From Paracidobacterium acidisoli (lineage in GTDB: Bacteria; Acidobacteriota; Terriglobia; Terriglobales; Acidobacteriaceae), in NCBI RefSeq assembly GCF_003428625.2, contig NZ_QVQT02000003.1:751017-815016 (forward strand): a stretch of DNA of 64,000 nt, in the 5' to 3' direction. Shown here piece after piece: positions 19,470-29,786 of the stretch. The position numbers were made by a program, and so were the translations under genes. Every line of letters starts with the position of its first letter. The stretch's first letter is position 1. The notes under the pieces were generated by a model that saw only the letters and a program-made list of their open reading frames with translations, was not told the origin of the DNA and searched no databases.

Positions 19470-22184
19470 CTATTCCGCGGGGTCGTAGTTGAGGTTCGGG
19501 CCGAGCCAGCGCTCGATTTCGCCGAGACTCATGCCTTTGCGCTGGTGATAGTCGGCGACCTGGTCGCGGTCGATTTTTCCGAGGCTGAAATAGCGCGACT
19601 GCGGGTGAGCGAAGTAGAGCCCGCTTACGCTCGAGCCAGGCCACATGGCAAAGGACTCGGTAAGCTGGATTCCGGTATTTGCCTGCACGTCGAGCAGGCG
19701 CCAGATCGCGCCCTTTTCGGTGTGGTCGGGGCATGCCGGATAACCGGGAGCCGGGCGGATTCCGCGATACTTCTCCTCGATAAGTTCATTGTTGCTCAGG
19801 TGTTCCTGGCAGCCGTAGCCCCATTCGCCGCGAACCCGCTTGTGCAGGCATTCGGCGAAGGCTTCAGCGAGGCGATCGGCAATGGCCTCCGCCATGATTG
19901 CGTTGTAGTCGTCATGCGCGGCGCGGAAGCTTTCGCAGAGATCCTTCAGACCGACTCCGCTGGTGACGGCGAAGGCGCCGATGTGATCGGGGAGACCCGT
20001 CTCCTTTGGAGCGATGAAGTCGACGAGTGATCGGCACGGTTCACTGCCTTCCCGATTGGCCTGCTGGCGCAGGAAGTGGAGCTGATCCAGTATGCCGCTG
20101 CGTGTGTTGTCCGTGTACAGCTCGACGTCGTCGCCGATTGCGCCGGCGGGAAAGAGGCCATAGACTCCGCGCGCGGTGAGCAGCTTTTCTTCGATGATTC
20201 TGTCGAGCAGGGCATTGGCCTCAGCGAAGATCTGACGCGCCTGCGCGCCCTGTTTTTCGTCATCAAGAATGCGGGGATAGACGCCCTTCAGCTCCCAGGT
20301 GTGGAAGAACGGCGTCCAGTCGATGAACTCGCGCAGTGTGGCGAGAGGGAAGCCGTCGAGCACGCGCACGCCGGTGAATGCGGGCTGCGGGATATCTTCC
20401 GCGCGCCACTCGATCGGGGTTCGCCGGGAGCGCGCCTCTTCGAGTGAGACGGTCTGCTGGCGCGGAGCGGAATGTGCCTTGCGCACAGCCTCATATTCGG
20501 CGCGGTGCTGCGCCACGAAGTCCGCCTTGCCTTCTTCGCTCAGCAGGCTGGTGGTGACCGGCACGGCGCGGCTGGCATCGAGAACATGCACGACCGGCTC
20601 GCTGTAATGCGGCGCAATTTTGATGGCCGTGTGTGCGCGGCTGGTGGTGGCTCCGCCGATGAGCAGAGGCAGATTGAACTTCTGGCGCTCCATCTCGCGG
20701 GCGACGTGCACCATCTCGTCGAGGGAGGGCGTAATCAGCCCGCTGAGGCCGATGATGTCGGCCCGGACTTCGCGGGCGCGCTCGAGGATTTTTTCGGCGG
20801 GGACCATGACACCCATGTCGATGACCTCGTAGTTATTGCAGGCCAGGACGACGCCGACGATATTTTTCCCGATGTCGTGAACATCACCCTTCACGGTGGC
20901 GAGCACGATTTTGCCCTGCGTCCTGATCTCCAGTCCGGCGGCGGCCATCGCCGCTTTTTCGGCTTCCATAAAGGGCGTGAGCCAGGCCACTGCTTTTTTC
21001 ATCACGCGGGCGGATTTCACGACCTGGGGAAGAAACATCTTGCCGGCGCCGAAGAGATCGCCGACGACGCCCATGCCATCCATCAGCGGGCCTTCAATGA
21101 CGGCGAGCGGGCGGCCGAGTTTAACGCGGGCTTCTTCCGTGTCGATATCAATCCAGGCGTCAATGCCCCTGACCAGAGCGTGCGAGATACGCTCTTCAAC
21201 GGTGCCGTTGCGCCATTCTTCGGCTTTCTTCTCGCTTGCCGTTGTGCCTGCGCCAGCGGCCTTCAGGGCTTCGCCGAAATCAACCAGGCGCTCGGTTGCG
21301 TCGGGACGGCGATTGAGCAGCACATCCTCGACCATCACTTTCAGCTCGGGCTCAATCTCCTCATAGATCTCAAGCTGGCCGGCATTGACGATGCCCATGT
21401 CCAGCCCGGCGGAGATGGCGTGATAGAGAAAGGCGGAGTGCATGGCCTCGCGCACTTTGTTGTTGCCGCGAAAGCTGAACGAGATATTCGAGACGCCGCC
21501 GCTTACCTTTGCATGCGGCAGATTCGCCTTGATCCAGCGGGTGGCGTGAATGAAGTCGACGGCGTAGTTGTTGTGCTCCTCCATGCCGGTGGCAACGGTG
21601 AGGATGTTGGGATCGAAGATGATGTCTTCGGCGGGGAAGCCCACCTCATCGACCAGAATCCGGTAGGCGCGCTCACAGATACGGGTTCGATCTTCATAGG
21701 TAGCGGCCTGTCCCTGCTCATCGAAGGCCATCACGACAACGGCCGCACCATATTTAAGGACGGTGGCGGCGCTGCTGCGGAATTTCTCTTCGCCTTCCTT
21801 GAGCGAAATGGAGTTGACGATGCCTTTGCCCTGCAGGCACTTGAGCCCGGCCTGGATGACCTCCCATTTAGAGGAGTCCACCATGAAGGGGACTTTGGCG
21901 ACTTCGGGCTCACTGGCCAGCAGTTGCAGGAAGCGCGACATGGCGGCGACGCCGTCGATCATGCCTTCGTCCATGCAGATATCGATGACGTTTGCGCCGT
22001 TCTCGACCTGCTGCCGGGCGATGCTGACGGCTTCTTCGTATTTACCGTCGCGGATCAGCTTTGCGAACTTCGGCGAGCCGGCGACATTGGTGCGCTCGCC
22101 GATCATGATGAAGACACCGGGCTGCTGAGTGAATGGCTGCGAACCCGACAGACGAAGAGGCTTTGTCTCGGTCACTGTGCTCAT
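19470..22184 (-). CDS. metH: Methionine synthase, pterin, cobalamin and activation modules (MetH C-terminal part)
   Basis: A 904-residue protein carrying MetH modules two to four. The pterin-binding domain starts at [12 protein letters not shown] (29-40). The cobalamin domain has DVHDIGK with the axial ligand His436 (D434-x-H436-x-x-G439) and [11 protein letters not shown]. The C-terminal AdoMet activation domain has [18 protein letters not shown]. Together with the upstream gene it transfers the methyl group of methyl-tetrahydrofolate to homocysteine. The start ATG overlaps the stop of the upstream gene as ATGA (22181-22184), so the two halves are translationally coupled. In E. coli all modules form one chain; here homocysteine binding is separate, which is not rare outside Proteobacteria. 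Confidence 0.95.
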   Translation of the reverse strand: MSTVTETKPLRLSGSQPFTQQPGVFIMIGERTNVAGSPKFAKLIRDGKYEEAVSIARQQVENGANVIDICMDEGMIDGVAAMSRFLQLLASEPEVAKVPFMVDSSKWEVIQAGLKCLQGKGIVNSISLKEGEEKFRSSAATVLKYGAAVVVMAFDEQGQAATYEDRTRICERAYRILVDEVGFPAEDIIFDPNILTVATGMEEHNNYAVDFIHATRWIKANLPHAKVSGGVSNISFSFRGNNKVREAMHSAFLYHAISAGLDMGIVNAGQLEIYEEIEPELKVMVEDVLLNRRPDATERLVDFGEALKAAGAGTTASEKKAEEWRNGTVEERISHALVRGIDAWIDIDTEEARVKLGRPLAVIEGPLMDGMGVVGDLFGAGKMFLPQVVKSARVMKKAVAWLTPFMEAEKAAMAAAGLEIRTQGKIVLATVKGDVHDIGKNIVGVVLACNNYEVIDMGVMVPAEKILERAREVRADIIGLSGLITPSLDEMVHVAREMERQKFNLPLLIGGATTSRAHTAIKIAPHYSEPVVHVLDASRAVPVTTSLLSEEGKADFVAQHRAEYEAVRKAHSAPRQQTVSLEEARSRRTPIEWRAEDIPQPAFTGVRVLDGFPLATLREFIDWTPFFHTWELKGVYPRILDDEKQGAQARQIFAEANALLDRIIEEKLLTARGVYGLFPAGAIGDDVELYTDNTRSGILDQLHFLRQQANREGSEPCRSLVDFIAPKETGLPDHIGAFAVTSGVGLKDLCESFRAAHDDYNAIMAEAIADRLAEAFAECLHKRVRGEWGYGCQEHLSNNELIEEKYRGIRPAPGYPACPDHTEKGAIWRLLDVQANTGIQLTESFAMWPGSSVSGLYFAHPQSRYFSLGKIDRDQVADYHQRKGMSLGEIERWLGPNLNYDPAE

Positions 22185-23296
22185 GCGTGGCTCTCGCTGT
22201 GGTGGGCCAGTGCTGCGCCGAACTCCCGCGGGTGACGGCCTTCGAGCGCTTTGGCGATCGCCGCGATGTGCTCGGGCGTATTGCCGCAGCAGCCGCCGGC
22301 GATATTGATAAGTCCGCCGCGCGCAAAGTCATCCAGATACCGCGCCATGTCGGCCGGCTCGAGATCGAATCCCGTTGGAGAGAGCGGGTTTGGCAGGCCG
22401 GCATTGGGGTATGCGGAGATCGCGACGTCGGCCTTTTCCGCGAGCTCTTCGAGGAAGGGATACATCAGATCGGGACCGAGAGAGCAGTTGAGTCCGACCG
22501 ACAGAGGCTTCGCATGCTCGACGGCGGTCCAGAAGGCTTCCACGGTTTGTGCCGAGATCATGGTCTCACCGCCGCGTCCGACGGCTGCGGAGATCATGAC
22601 CGGGAGCTCCTTTCCATCCTCGTCAAATACCTCGCGGATGGCGACGAGCGCGGCCTTCGCATTCAGTGAATCGAAGATGGTCTCGACCAGAAGCAGATCG
22701 GAGCCGCCGGCGATGAGAGCGCGCACCTGCTGCGCGTAGGCGATCCTGACCTGATCGAAGGTGACCACGCGGAAGCCTGGATCGTCGGCATCGGGCGAGT
22801 TCGAGAGAGAGACGGTCAGCGGTCCGATGGCTCCCGCCACGAAGCGCTGGCGTCCTGTGTCGTTTGCTACGCGGTCGGCCCATTCGCGGCACTGACGCGA
22901 CGACTGCTCATTGATCTCCCAGGCCAGATCTGCGAGAGACGGATCATCGATGATCTTCTGATAGAACGCCGGGTCTTTGCGTCCGCCGTGCTCGCGTGGA
23001 TCGTCGACGAAGAACTCGCTCTGCGAAATGCTGGTTGCGCCGAAGGTGTTGGTTTCGATGATGTCGGCTCCGGCTTCGAGAAAGCGGCGATGAATGTCGC
23101 CGATCATCTCAGGCTGCGTGAGAGAGAAGAGGTCGCCGTTGTTCAGCAGGTCTTTCTTCGAGTTCCTGAAGCGGTCTCCGCGGATGTCGGCCTCTTTCAT
23201 GCCGTAGGTGCGGATCGTCGTCCCCATCGCGCCATCGATGATGGCGATTCGCTGCTCAAGGATTTTCTGAAGAGGGTGCTGGTGAGGTGTCGTCAT
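22181..23296 (-). CDS. metH: Homocysteine S-methyltransferase module (MetH N-terminal part)
   Basis: About 371 residues from ATG 23296 ([10 protein letters not shown]), which matches the usual family start; an in-frame ATG at 23317 would add seven residues. The fold is the homocysteine-binding barrel: [10 protein letters not shown] at the N-terminus, ETNTFGAT, and the three zinc cysteines in GLNCSLG and [11 protein letters not shown]. It binds and activates homocysteine for methylation by the cobalamin module of the following gene, to which it is joined by a 4-bp overlap. It lies about 290 bp after the beta-hydroxyacid dehydrogenase gene on the same strand; a structured leader at 23411-23456 suggests it has its own transcript start. 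Confidence 0.94.
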   Translation of the reverse strand: MTTPHQHPLQKILEQRIAIIDGAMGTTIRTYGMKEADIRGDRFRNSKKDLLNNGDLFSLTQPEMIGDIHRRFLEAGADIIETNTFGATSISQSEFFVDDPREHGGRKDPAFYQKIIDDPSLADLAWEINEQSSRQCREWADRVANDTGRQRFVAGAIGPLTVSLSNSPDADDPGFRVVTFDQVRIAYAQQVRALIAGGSDLLLVETIFDSLNAKAALVAIREVFDEDGKELPVMISAAVGRGGETMISAQTVEAFWTAVEHAKPLSVGLNCSLGPDLMYPFLEELAEKADVAISAYPNAGLPNPLSPTGFDLEPADMARYLDDFARGGLINIAGGCCGNTPEHIAAIAKALEGRHPREFGAALAHHSESHA

Positions 23297-23410
23297 ATCT
23301 CCCCGATGGCCGTGCATGCGGCAAAGTTGGCAAGAGCAGGTATTTTATGGATCGTGATGTGCAACTCCACACAGATGCAGGGGATGTGGAGAAAGTTTCG
23401 GATGGGACCA

Positions 23411-23456
23411 GGATGGGCGCAGAGACTTTCTGCGTCATTCGGGCCGCTGACCATCC
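23411..23456 (-). promoter_or_regulatory. Structured 5' leader upstream of the metH pair
   Basis: On the minus strand an outer GGATGG/CCATCC stem (23451-23456 with 23411-23416) encloses a perfect 6-bp CGCAGA/TCTGCG hairpin with a 5-nt loop (23418-23434). A second CATCC copy at about 23400-23404 could pair alternatively with GGATGG. I do not recognise the conserved cores of SAM-I, SAM-II, SAH or cobalamin riboswitches. Its position about 115 bp before metH makes a regulatory leader plausible, but it could be an incidental fold. Confidence 0.35.
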
Positions 23457-23607
23457 TTATCTGATTATCTCATCCGGATTTGGGGGCTTTCGAGAGAGGC
23501 CGGGAGGGTCGGCAGAAGAGAGCCCGGCGGATCGAGCGCGCCACGCCACAGGAAGCCGCCGAAACGGCTTCCTGCGATTGCGGAGAGGTGGGAACGGGGA
23601 GGGGTGG

Positions 23608-24480
23608 TCAGGATTTGCGAAAGGTTTCGACGACGGCGGAGATATCCTCGTCGCCGTGCCCTGCATCGATGGCAGCGCTGTAATCGCGGAGCGCGCTGCC
23701 GGCTGTGGACAGCTCGAGCGAACAGGCCTTTCCGAGGCTAATGGCATAAGTAAGGTCTTTTGCCATGAGCCGGGCGGCAAAGTTCGGCTGATAATCGCGG
23801 GCCATCATGCGGGCGCTGAGGGTTTTAACGAGCGGGCTGCCTGGAGCGCCTTCGGTAAGCACCTGGAGGGCCTGGTCCGCATTCAGACCGCTGCGCTCGA
23901 TCAGGCCAATGGCTTCGGCCAGCGAGGCCGCCTGGACGCCGCAGAGAAAGTTGTTGATCAGCTTCATGCGGGCGCCGCTTCCGATGGGGCCGAGATGCAG
24001 GACACCGCGGCCCATTGTCTGAAGCAGCGGCGTGACGCGATGGATCGCGGAGGCCGACCCGCCGGCCAGAAAGAGAAGCTGACCGGAGGCGGCCTGCGGC
24101 TTACTTCCGGTCACGGGCGCGTCGATGAGATCGAGTGAGCGCCGGCGCGCGGAGGCATCGAGCTCGTCGATCCAGGCGGGAGTCAGCGTGCTGCACTCAA
24201 TAAGTATTGTTCCTGCAGCAGCGGCCGCGAGCGCGCCGTCCCTGCCCAGCCAGATCTCCCGCGAGACGTTGTCGTCGGAGACCATACTGATGATGACCTG
24301 CGCGCCGGCCGCGGCTTCGGCGGGAGTCTTTGCCACGCGCGCTCCCTTTGCAGCCAGCGGCTGAGCCTTCTCCGGCGTCCGGTTGTACACGGTGAGGGGG
24401 TATCCGGCCGCGAGCAGGTTTCCAGCCATGCCGCCGCCCATCAGCCCCAGTCCCAGAATTGCCACATGTGTCTGTTCCAT
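23608..24480 (-). CDS. Beta-hydroxyacid dehydrogenase (3-hydroxyisobutyrate/tartronate-semialdehyde reductase family)
   Basis: A 290-residue protein from ATG 24480, with GGAGAAG just upstream. The NAD(P)-binding motif is GLGLMGGGMAGNLL at the N-terminus, the substrate loop is DAPVTGSK, and the catalytic Lys lies in RMKLINNF, all diagnostic of the family. Members reversibly oxidise short 3-hydroxy acids such as 3-hydroxyisobutyrate, glycerate/tartronate semialdehyde or 4-hydroxybutyrate. It follows the FAH-family gene by 14 bp and is the last catabolic gene before metH, so it likely handles a product of the sugar-acid pathway encoded upstream. The exact substrate is open. A second paralogue lies at 61340. 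Confidence 0.88.
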   Translation of the reverse strand: MEQTHVAILGLGLMGGGMAGNLLAAGYPLTVYNRTPEKAQPLAAKGARVAKTPAEAAAGAQVIISMVSDDNVSREIWLGRDGALAAAAAGTILIECSTLTPAWIDELDASARRRSLDLIDAPVTGSKPQAASGQLLFLAGGSASAIHRVTPLLQTMGRGVLHLGPIGSGARMKLINNFLCGVQAASLAEAIGLIERSGLNADQALQVLTEGAPGSPLVKTLSARMMARDYQPNFAARLMAKDLTYAISLGKACSLELSTAGSALRDYSAAIDAGHGDEDISAVVETFRKS

Positions 24481-24494
24481 ATCTTCTCCGCAGA

Positions 24495-25493
24495 TTAAAT
24501 CAGAGGCCGCACTTCGATGGATGTGTTTGCATCCTTCATTGTCTTTACAGGATTGCGAAGCGGGCGTCCGAAGTGTTCAAACACGACTTCCATGATGTCT
24601 CCGTCCTGCAGGGCGACTCCATGACCGAAGCTGAGCGAGTGAGCGCCGAGGAAGTGAATGTGCACGTCGCCGGGGTTGCGATGCTGCGCGAATTTGAAGT
24701 GGTGATGCTCGAGGTTGCGCAGGCTGTGACACATCTCCTGCTCGCCGGTGGCGATGGGCTGCGACCACAAAACGTGGCTGCCGCGCCGGATCGTCACCGT
24801 ACCGGGAACGGTGTCGAATGACGGGTCGATGGTGAGCTCCGGACCGATGGAGCAGGTGCGGAGCTTGGAGCCGGCCAGATTGAGGTAGTTTCTCTTTTCG
24901 AAGAGATGATCGGAGAACTCATTGCCGGTGACCATACCGATGCGGTACGGCTGACCGTCGGCGCCAATCAGGCAGACGATTGCAACTTCGGCCTCTTCGC
25001 CGCCATCCTCGGCATACGGCGGCACGAGCAGAGGATCGTTCGAGGCCTGCACGATGAGGCCGTTGCCCTTGTAGAACCACTCCGGGGCGATGCCGATGGA
25101 ACCTTGGACGGGGCGGCCGGCCTCGACTCCCCAGCGGAACATCTTCATGCTGTCGGTTTCCTGTTCTTTTTGGGCGAGGTGCATCGACTGCCGGTCTCGC
25201 GCGCTGCCGAGATGCGTCAACCCTGTGCCGGAGACCAGGCATCGTGAAGGCTCTTCCGGATGATCGACGGGCGGAAGCAGCTTCCATTCGCTCTCGCCGT
25301 TGTAGATGGGGTCATAGTCGAGATGTTCTCCGGTGAGATGCTCCTTCACCAGATCGGTAAGCCTGCCGCCGTCTGCGATTGCAGCCTGGGCAAGAGCAAA
25401 GACCGAATCGAAGCCGTGAATGAGGCGCAGCTTCGGCTCCTCCACCAGCGCGACGCGGCGGATTCCACCGGTTTTCAGTTGTACGAGTCGCAT
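24495..25493 (-). CDS. FAH-superfamily AraD1/GguC-like protein, sugar-acid catabolism
   Basis: A 332-residue protein of the fumarylacetoacetate hydrolase superfamily. An AraD1/GguC-like N-terminus (MRLVQLKTGG) is followed by the metal-site region around DGGEEAEVA, then GNEFSDHLFEKRNYL and GPELTIDPSF. FAH-family members act on keto acids: they hydrolyse 2,4-diketo-3-deoxy sugar acids in the non-phosphorylating rhamnose/fucose routes, or dehydrate 2-keto-3-deoxy pentonates in Weimberg-type routes. The RhmD-like dehydratase gene immediately upstream (36-bp gap) would make exactly such a 2-keto-3-deoxy acid, so this enzyme probably acts on that product or its oxidised form. Choice between hydrolase and dehydratase is not possible from sequence. 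Confidence 0.82.
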   Translation of the reverse strand: MRLVQLKTGGIRRVALVEEPKLRLIHGFDSVFALAQAAIADGGRLTDLVKEHLTGEHLDYDPIYNGESEWKLLPPVDHPEEPSRCLVSGTGLTHLGSARDRQSMHLAQKEQETDSMKMFRWGVEAGRPVQGSIGIAPEWFYKGNGLIVQASNDPLLVPPYAEDGGEEAEVAIVCLIGADGQPYRIGMVTGNEFSDHLFEKRNYLNLAGSKLRTCSIGPELTIDPSFDTVPGTVTIRRGSHVLWSQPIATGEQEMCHSLRNLEHHHFKFAQHRNPGDVHIHFLGAHSLSFGHGVALQDGDIMEVVFEHFGRPLRNPVKTMKDANTSIEVRPLI

Positions 25494-25529
25494 CGTGCGT
25501 TCTCCTGTGTTCGTCTGGGTGGCATTCGA

Positions 25530-26702
25530 TTACTCGATGACCTGAAATTCTTTGAGGCGTTCTTCATTGATCGTCAGGCCGAGGCCGGGCACGTCTTCGG
25601 GGAGATCGATGAAGCCGTCTTTCGGTCGGGGCTCGCCGTCGAAGATGTACCAGAAAAGCTCGTTGCCCACTTCCACATCCACGGGCGGGAAGAACTCGGC
25701 CATCGGCGAGTTAATGCTCGCCATCACAATGTGGTAGTTGTGCATCTGGCCGGCGTGCGGGATCACCGGAACGGAAAAGGCCTCAGCCATGGCGGAGATT
25801 TTTCTTGCCTGGCTGATGCCGCCGACGCGATTGGTGTCGAACTGAATGTAGTCGAGAGCGTGGGTTTCGAGCAGGTTCCGGAAGCCGTAGATGGTGAACT
25901 CGTGCTCTCCTCCGGCGATCGGGATGCGGCCGGCGGCCTTCAGCTCGGCATATCCGCAGGTATCGTCGGGAATGACCGGTTCTTCGAGCCAGCGCAGATG
26001 GAAGGGCTCGAGCAGCGGAAGCATGCGCTTCGCATAGTCGAGCGTCCAGCCCATGTAGGCATCGGCCATCACGTCGATCTCATTCCCCACGGTGTTGCGG
26101 ACCGTGCGCACCAGATCGACATTGCGCTGCATGCCCTCTGCGCCATCGACGGGGCCCCATCCGAAGCGCAGCTTCATGGCGCGGTAGCCCTGATCTTTAT
26201 AGGCTTTGGCTTCGGAGGCGAGCTGTTCGAGACCGACCGAGTAGAGACGGCTCGCATAGACTGGAATGCGCGGTTTGGTTCTGCCGCCGAGAAGACGATA
26301 GACCGGCTGCTTCGCGGCTTTGCCGAGAAGATCCCACAGCGCGATGTCCACGGCGCTGATAGCGGTCATGCCGATGCCTTTGCGGCCAAAGGCCATGGTG
26401 TGACGGTACATGTGCTGCCAGAGAAATTCGACGTCCCATGGATTTTGCCCGATGAGCAGCGGCTTCAGATAATGGTCGATGAGCTGTTTGGTCACCACGG
26501 GAGCGAGTGCCGCATTGCCGATCCCGACCAGGCCGTCGTCGGAGACGACTTCGACGACCAGCCAGCCATGAAAGGTAAAGGTCTTCATGGTGGTCTTCGT
26601 CAGCGACAGCAGATCCATGGGATTGGTGCAGAAATGCGGCGGCAGCGGCGTGGTTTCCCCCGACCATTGAACGACGCGTGTGCGAACCTCTCGTATCTTC
26701 AT
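25530..26702 (-). CDS. Enolase-superfamily sugar-acid dehydratase, L-rhamnonate dehydratase-like
   Basis: A 390-residue member of the mandelate racemase/muconate lactonising group. Metal ligands are Asp in DVMADAYMGW, Glu in WLEEPV and Glu in AGGEHE. The catalytic His is in VIPHAGQMHNYH. The stretch MKLRFGWGPVDGAEG matches the pattern around KMPTHWGPHDGDAG of E. coli RhmD as I recall it, which favours the rhamnonate-dehydratase subgroup over mandelate racemase or galactonate dehydratase. It converts an aldonic acid to a 2-keto-3-deoxy acid. Its start overlaps the stop of the MFS transporter gene by ATGA (26699-26702). Related substrates such as L-fuconate, L-lyxonate or L-mannonate remain possible. 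Confidence 0.85.
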   Translation of the reverse strand: MKIREVRTRVVQWSGETTPLPPHFCTNPMDLLSLTKTTMKTFTFHGWLVVEVVSDDGLVGIGNAALAPVVTKQLIDHYLKPLLIGQNPWDVEFLWQHMYRHTMAFGRKGIGMTAISAVDIALWDLLGKAAKQPVYRLLGGRTKPRIPVYASRLYSVGLEQLASEAKAYKDQGYRAMKLRFGWGPVDGAEGMQRNVDLVRTVRNTVGNEIDVMADAYMGWTLDYAKRMLPLLEPFHLRWLEEPVIPDDTCGYAELKAAGRIPIAGGEHEFTIYGFRNLLETHALDYIQFDTNRVGGISQARKISAMAEAFSVPVIPHAGQMHNYHIVMASINSPMAEFFPPVDVEVGNELFWYIFDGEPRPKDGFIDLPEDVPGLGLTINEERLKEFQVIE

Positions 26703-27952
26703 AATGAAACCAGGTTTCCTTGTCCTTGAGATGTATTCGTTTCCGGCGCGCGCAAAACGCCGGAGGTAAGAAGAAGAATGATGAATGCTACAGCGTGAAG
26801 ACTGCCCACGATGGCGAAGATGGTTCCGTAACCGGCGCCGTAGGTGAGCAACTGCCCCGCGCAGAGATTGAAGATCGCCCCGCCCAGCGCTCCTCCGAAG
26901 CCGATCAGCCCGGCCACCGAGCCGACGGAGCTGACAGGGAAGATATCTGTAGGCAGGGTCATGATGAGGCCCGACCAGGATTGCTGACCGAAGAATGCAA
27001 TGCTGAAGAGCAGAAGCGCGAAGCTTACAGGCACATGGGGCACGAAAATGACTGCGGGCATCAGCCCGGCGCTGAGACCAAGCGCCAGCTTTCTCGAAAA
27101 ATTGAGAGAGCGGCCGGAGCGGAGGAGCCGGCTCGAAAACCAGCCGCCCAGGAAGCTTCCGATACCGGATGCCGCGTAGGGAATCCAGGCATAATAGCTG
27201 ACACTTTTGATATCGAAGCCGCGGGCGTCATAGAGATATTTGGGCAGCCAGAAGAGGCAGAAGTACCAGGCGGAGTCGCTGAGGAATTTGGCCGTGACCA
27301 TGCCGAGTACTTTGCGCGAAGAAAGCAGGCGCAGCCAGGGGATGGATACCTGACTCATAACAGAAGACTGGCTTTCGACGCCTGCCTCCTGCGGTCCTCT
27401 GTAGAGCGTCCACCAGCTTATGGCCCATGCCATACCTATGGTGCCGGCGAAGAAGAAGACATAGCGCCAGTTTCCGGTGAGCAGAATGAGACCGATCAAA
27501 GGCGGCGCCAGCACGGAGCCGAATGCGGTGCCGGCGTTGATGAGTCCCATGGCCGTGGCTCGCTGGGTTGCAGGAAGCCATTCGGCGATGACGCGTGTTG
27601 CCGCGGGAAAGCCCGCGCCTTCTCCCATGCCGAGCAGCAGACGCGCGGCGATGAGCATGGTCAGCCCCTGCGCGAAGCCATGCAGCGCGCAGGCCAGCGA
27701 CCACCAGGCCATGCTGAGAGCGAATCCCTTCCTGGTGCCGATCGCGTCCAGGAGCTTTCCGCCGCCGGCGTAGAGAAGAGCATAGGTCGCCAGGAAGGCC
27801 GACTGCAGCAGGGCGAACTGAGCGTTGGAGACCGGAATATTCCGCTGAATGGCGGCGATTGCGACAGGAAGCGCCTGACGGTCGAAGTAGCTGATACCGA
27901 TCGCAGCCGTGACCAGCGCAACGAAGAACCACGGCCTGGATATCCTGCGCAA
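26699..27952 (-). CDS. MFS sugar-acid transporter, anion:cation symporter (ACS) family
   Basis: About 417 residues with 12 predicted membrane segments. TTG 27952 is preferred as start because AGGAGAGAG lies a few bases upstream and the first helix (WFFVALVTAAIGISYFDRQ) follows directly; ATG 28036 is a longer, weaker option. ACS signatures are the YFDRQALPVAI helix-1 end, LLLGMGEGAGFPAATRVIAEW in helices 4-5, and a conserved central loop. The family carries hexuronates, glucarate and other organic anions with H+ or Na+ into the cytoplasm. Overlap with the dehydratase gene and proximity to a GH39 gene point to uptake of a sugar acid or its precursor. Confidence 0.88.
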   Translation of the reverse strand: MRRISRPWFFVALVTAAIGISYFDRQALPVAIAAIQRNIPVSNAQFALLQSAFLATYALLYAGGGKLLDAIGTRKGFALSMAWWSLACALHGFAQGLTMLIAARLLLGMGEGAGFPAATRVIAEWLPATQRATAMGLINAGTAFGSVLAPPLIGLILLTGNWRYVFFFAGTIGMAWAISWWTLYRGPQEAGVESQSSVMSQVSIPWLRLLSSRKVLGMVTAKFLSDSAWYFCLFWLPKYLYDARGFDIKSVSYYAWIPYAASGIGSFLGGWFSSRLLRSGRSLNFSRKLALGLSAGLMPAVIFVPHVPVSFALLLFSIAFFGQQSWSGLIMTLPTDIFPVSSVGSVAGLIGFGGALGGAIFNLCAGQLLTYGAGYGTIFAIVGSLHAVAFIILLLTSGVLRAPETNTSQGQGNLVSL

Positions 27953-28044
27953 AGTGTCTCTCTCCTGGAAGGGTTTTTCAGCATTCACAACGATGCTTTG
28001 CCCGCGACACTTTGGGAAATGCCGCGGGAGGCGCATCGTTCTGT

Positions 28045-29772
28045 CTATTCGGCGGCGCTGCTTTCCGTATGGTGCGTGTCATGGTTGTCGGGCCATGTTA
28101 TGCGTAACAGAGAGACGGCCTGACGCGGAAGCTCTACGCTGAGTTTGATCTCTCCGTGGTCCGGAGTGATCCACTGCGGAGAGCTGAGCAGCTCAAGCTG
28201 GCCCGCTGCCTGCAGCTTTGCGTATTGCTCGTCGGTGGGATTCTGCGGTGAGCCCATCGCCTTCCAGACGGTGTAGGCATTGCTGTGATCGTTGTCGATG
28301 CGATAGTGCTGGAGAAGCACGCGATGCGCGGTGGCGGGCAGTCCCCTGATGGAGACTGCGACGGTGGCGCCGGGCGCGGGAATATCCTCATCCTGATAGT
28401 TCCATAACATCACGGCTGCATGGCTCGAATCGGTTGTGGCAAGGGTATCGATGTCCGGCTGCTGCTTCACGCCCGATTTCAGAATGGTGTCGAGCGGTAA
28501 GGCTCCGCTGCTGGTGGCCTCGACCCTTGAGCCGCTCATGAGCCCGGCCATGCGGAAGAAGTTCAGCACCGGCTTGTCGACCCCGTTGGTCGCCAGCGTT
28601 CGATAGCCTTCGAAGTAGGGCTTGTCCTCAAACTCAAAGGCCCAGGTCAGCATGCCGATGAGGTTGACGTGGTAGCGGTCCTTCAGCTCGAAGAGACCTT
28701 TCATTGCCGCTGCGGTGTAGCAGGGATAGAGCGGGCCGTTGCGATAGTTATTCGGCGGATACAGTTTTGCCGAGCATGCCGCGCAGCCTTCCGGATCGGC
28801 TTCGGTGAGAATGATGGGCAATTTGGCGAGCCGCGGGAAGGAATTGACGATGGCGAATCCATCGGCGGCGTTCATCATTTCGCGGTCGAGGCCCATCTGC
28901 ACGTGATTGCTGATTACGCTGGGACGGCCCTTGATGTGAAACGAGATGAAATCAAGCGGAATGGTTCCGCCGGTGGCTGCGCTTTTGTCTTTGGCGCAGT
29001 GTTCGAGAAAAGAACGAAGATATTCCGACGCGTTGCCTTCGGGGCCGGGGCCGGTTGTGGCGGGACCGCCCACATGAGCTCCGGGAAGAGCCGCCTGTAC
29101 ACCGGCGACGGCATAGTCGTAGAGCTTGTTGTATTCGGCCTCTGTGCCTTTCCAGTAATACTTACCATTCGGCTCGTTCCATATTTCCCAGTACCAGGTG
29201 GAGACGGTTTCGGCGCCGTACCGCTTGACCATATGGGCTGCCACCTGGCGGGTGAGCTCTTCCCACTTCTTATAGTCTTTCGGCGGATACGACCAGCCCT
29301 CTGTTTCACCCGGCTTCAGCGGCCAGCCGATGTGGTACGGCTCCGGATGGCTGGAGAGCGCTTCGGGCATGAATCCCAGCTCTACCAAAGGGCGCACGTG
29401 AGCGGCGGCATAGGTGTCGAAGATTTTATCGAGGATGGTCCAGCTGTAGACCGGATTGCCGCCGGCATCTTCGGTATACACATTGGACGAGCTGAATTTG
29501 AGTACCGGCTTTCCGTCGCCGCTGGCCAGCAGGAAGTGCGCGCGGATGTAGACCGGGACGGGGCTGAGATCGTGCAGCTGATGCAGCAACGCCTCTCCGT
29601 GCGGAGCCATGGTGTAGTCCGACTCGTCGTAACCGAACCAGCTGTAGAGGGACGTATATGGTCCTGATTTCTGATTCAGGTTTACGTTGACCGTGACGGG
29701 AGCCTGAGCGAGGCAGCCGGCCGCCGCGAACAGGGAGCAAACGAGCGCGATGATTCTGGATAGAGTGTTCAC
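28045..29772 (-). CDS. Exported GH39 glycosidase (beta-xylosidase type)
   Basis: A 575-residue protein with a signal peptide (LVCSLFAAAGCLAQ; the AAGC also fits a lipobox). Clan GH-A landmarks are present: the acid/base Glu200 in WEIWNEPN and the probable nucleophile Glu324 in ILTEADPEG, each in the right relation to a TIM barrel, followed by a C-terminal beta domain. GH39 contains beta-xylosidases, alpha-L-iduronidases and exopolysaccharide hydrolases. It starts 14 bp after the receptor gene and precedes the transporter, so it likely trims imported oligosaccharides in the periplasm. The linkage cleaved is not readable; a uronic-acid or deoxy-sugar glycan would fit the downstream dehydratase. 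Confidence 0.9.
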   Translation of the reverse strand: MNTLSRIIALVCSLFAAAGCLAQAPVTVNVNLNQKSGPYTSLYSWFGYDESDYTMAPHGEALLHQLHDLSPVPVYIRAHFLLASGDGKPVLKFSSSNVYTEDAGGNPVYSWTILDKIFDTYAAAHVRPLVELGFMPEALSSHPEPYHIGWPLKPGETEGWSYPPKDYKKWEELTRQVAAHMVKRYGAETVSTWYWEIWNEPNGKYYWKGTEAEYNKLYDYAVAGVQAALPGAHVGGPATTGPGPEGNASEYLRSFLEHCAKDKSAATGGTIPLDFISFHIKGRPSVISNHVQMGLDREMMNAADGFAIVNSFPRLAKLPIILTEADPEGCAACSAKLYPPNNYRNGPLYPCYTAAAMKGLFELKDRYHVNLIGMLTWAFEFEDKPYFEGYRTLATNGVDKPVLNFFRMAGLMSGSRVEATSSGALPLDTILKSGVKQQPDIDTLATTDSSHAAVMLWNYQDEDIPAPGATVAVSIRGLPATAHRVLLQHYRIDNDHSNAYTVWKAMGSPQNPTDEQYAKLQAAGQLELLSSPQWITPDHGEIKLSVELPRQAVSLLRITWPDNHDTHHTESSAAE

Positions 29773-29786
29773 AATCTCTCCGTCAT

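Noticed and set aside
20472-22235. 587-codon plus-strand frame antisense to the metH C-terminal gene
   Set aside because: Same shadow effect; the minus-strand frame has full MetH motifs.
26720-28123. 467-codon plus-strand frame antisense to the MFS transporter gene
   Set aside because: Antisense shadow of a clear 12-helix transporter.
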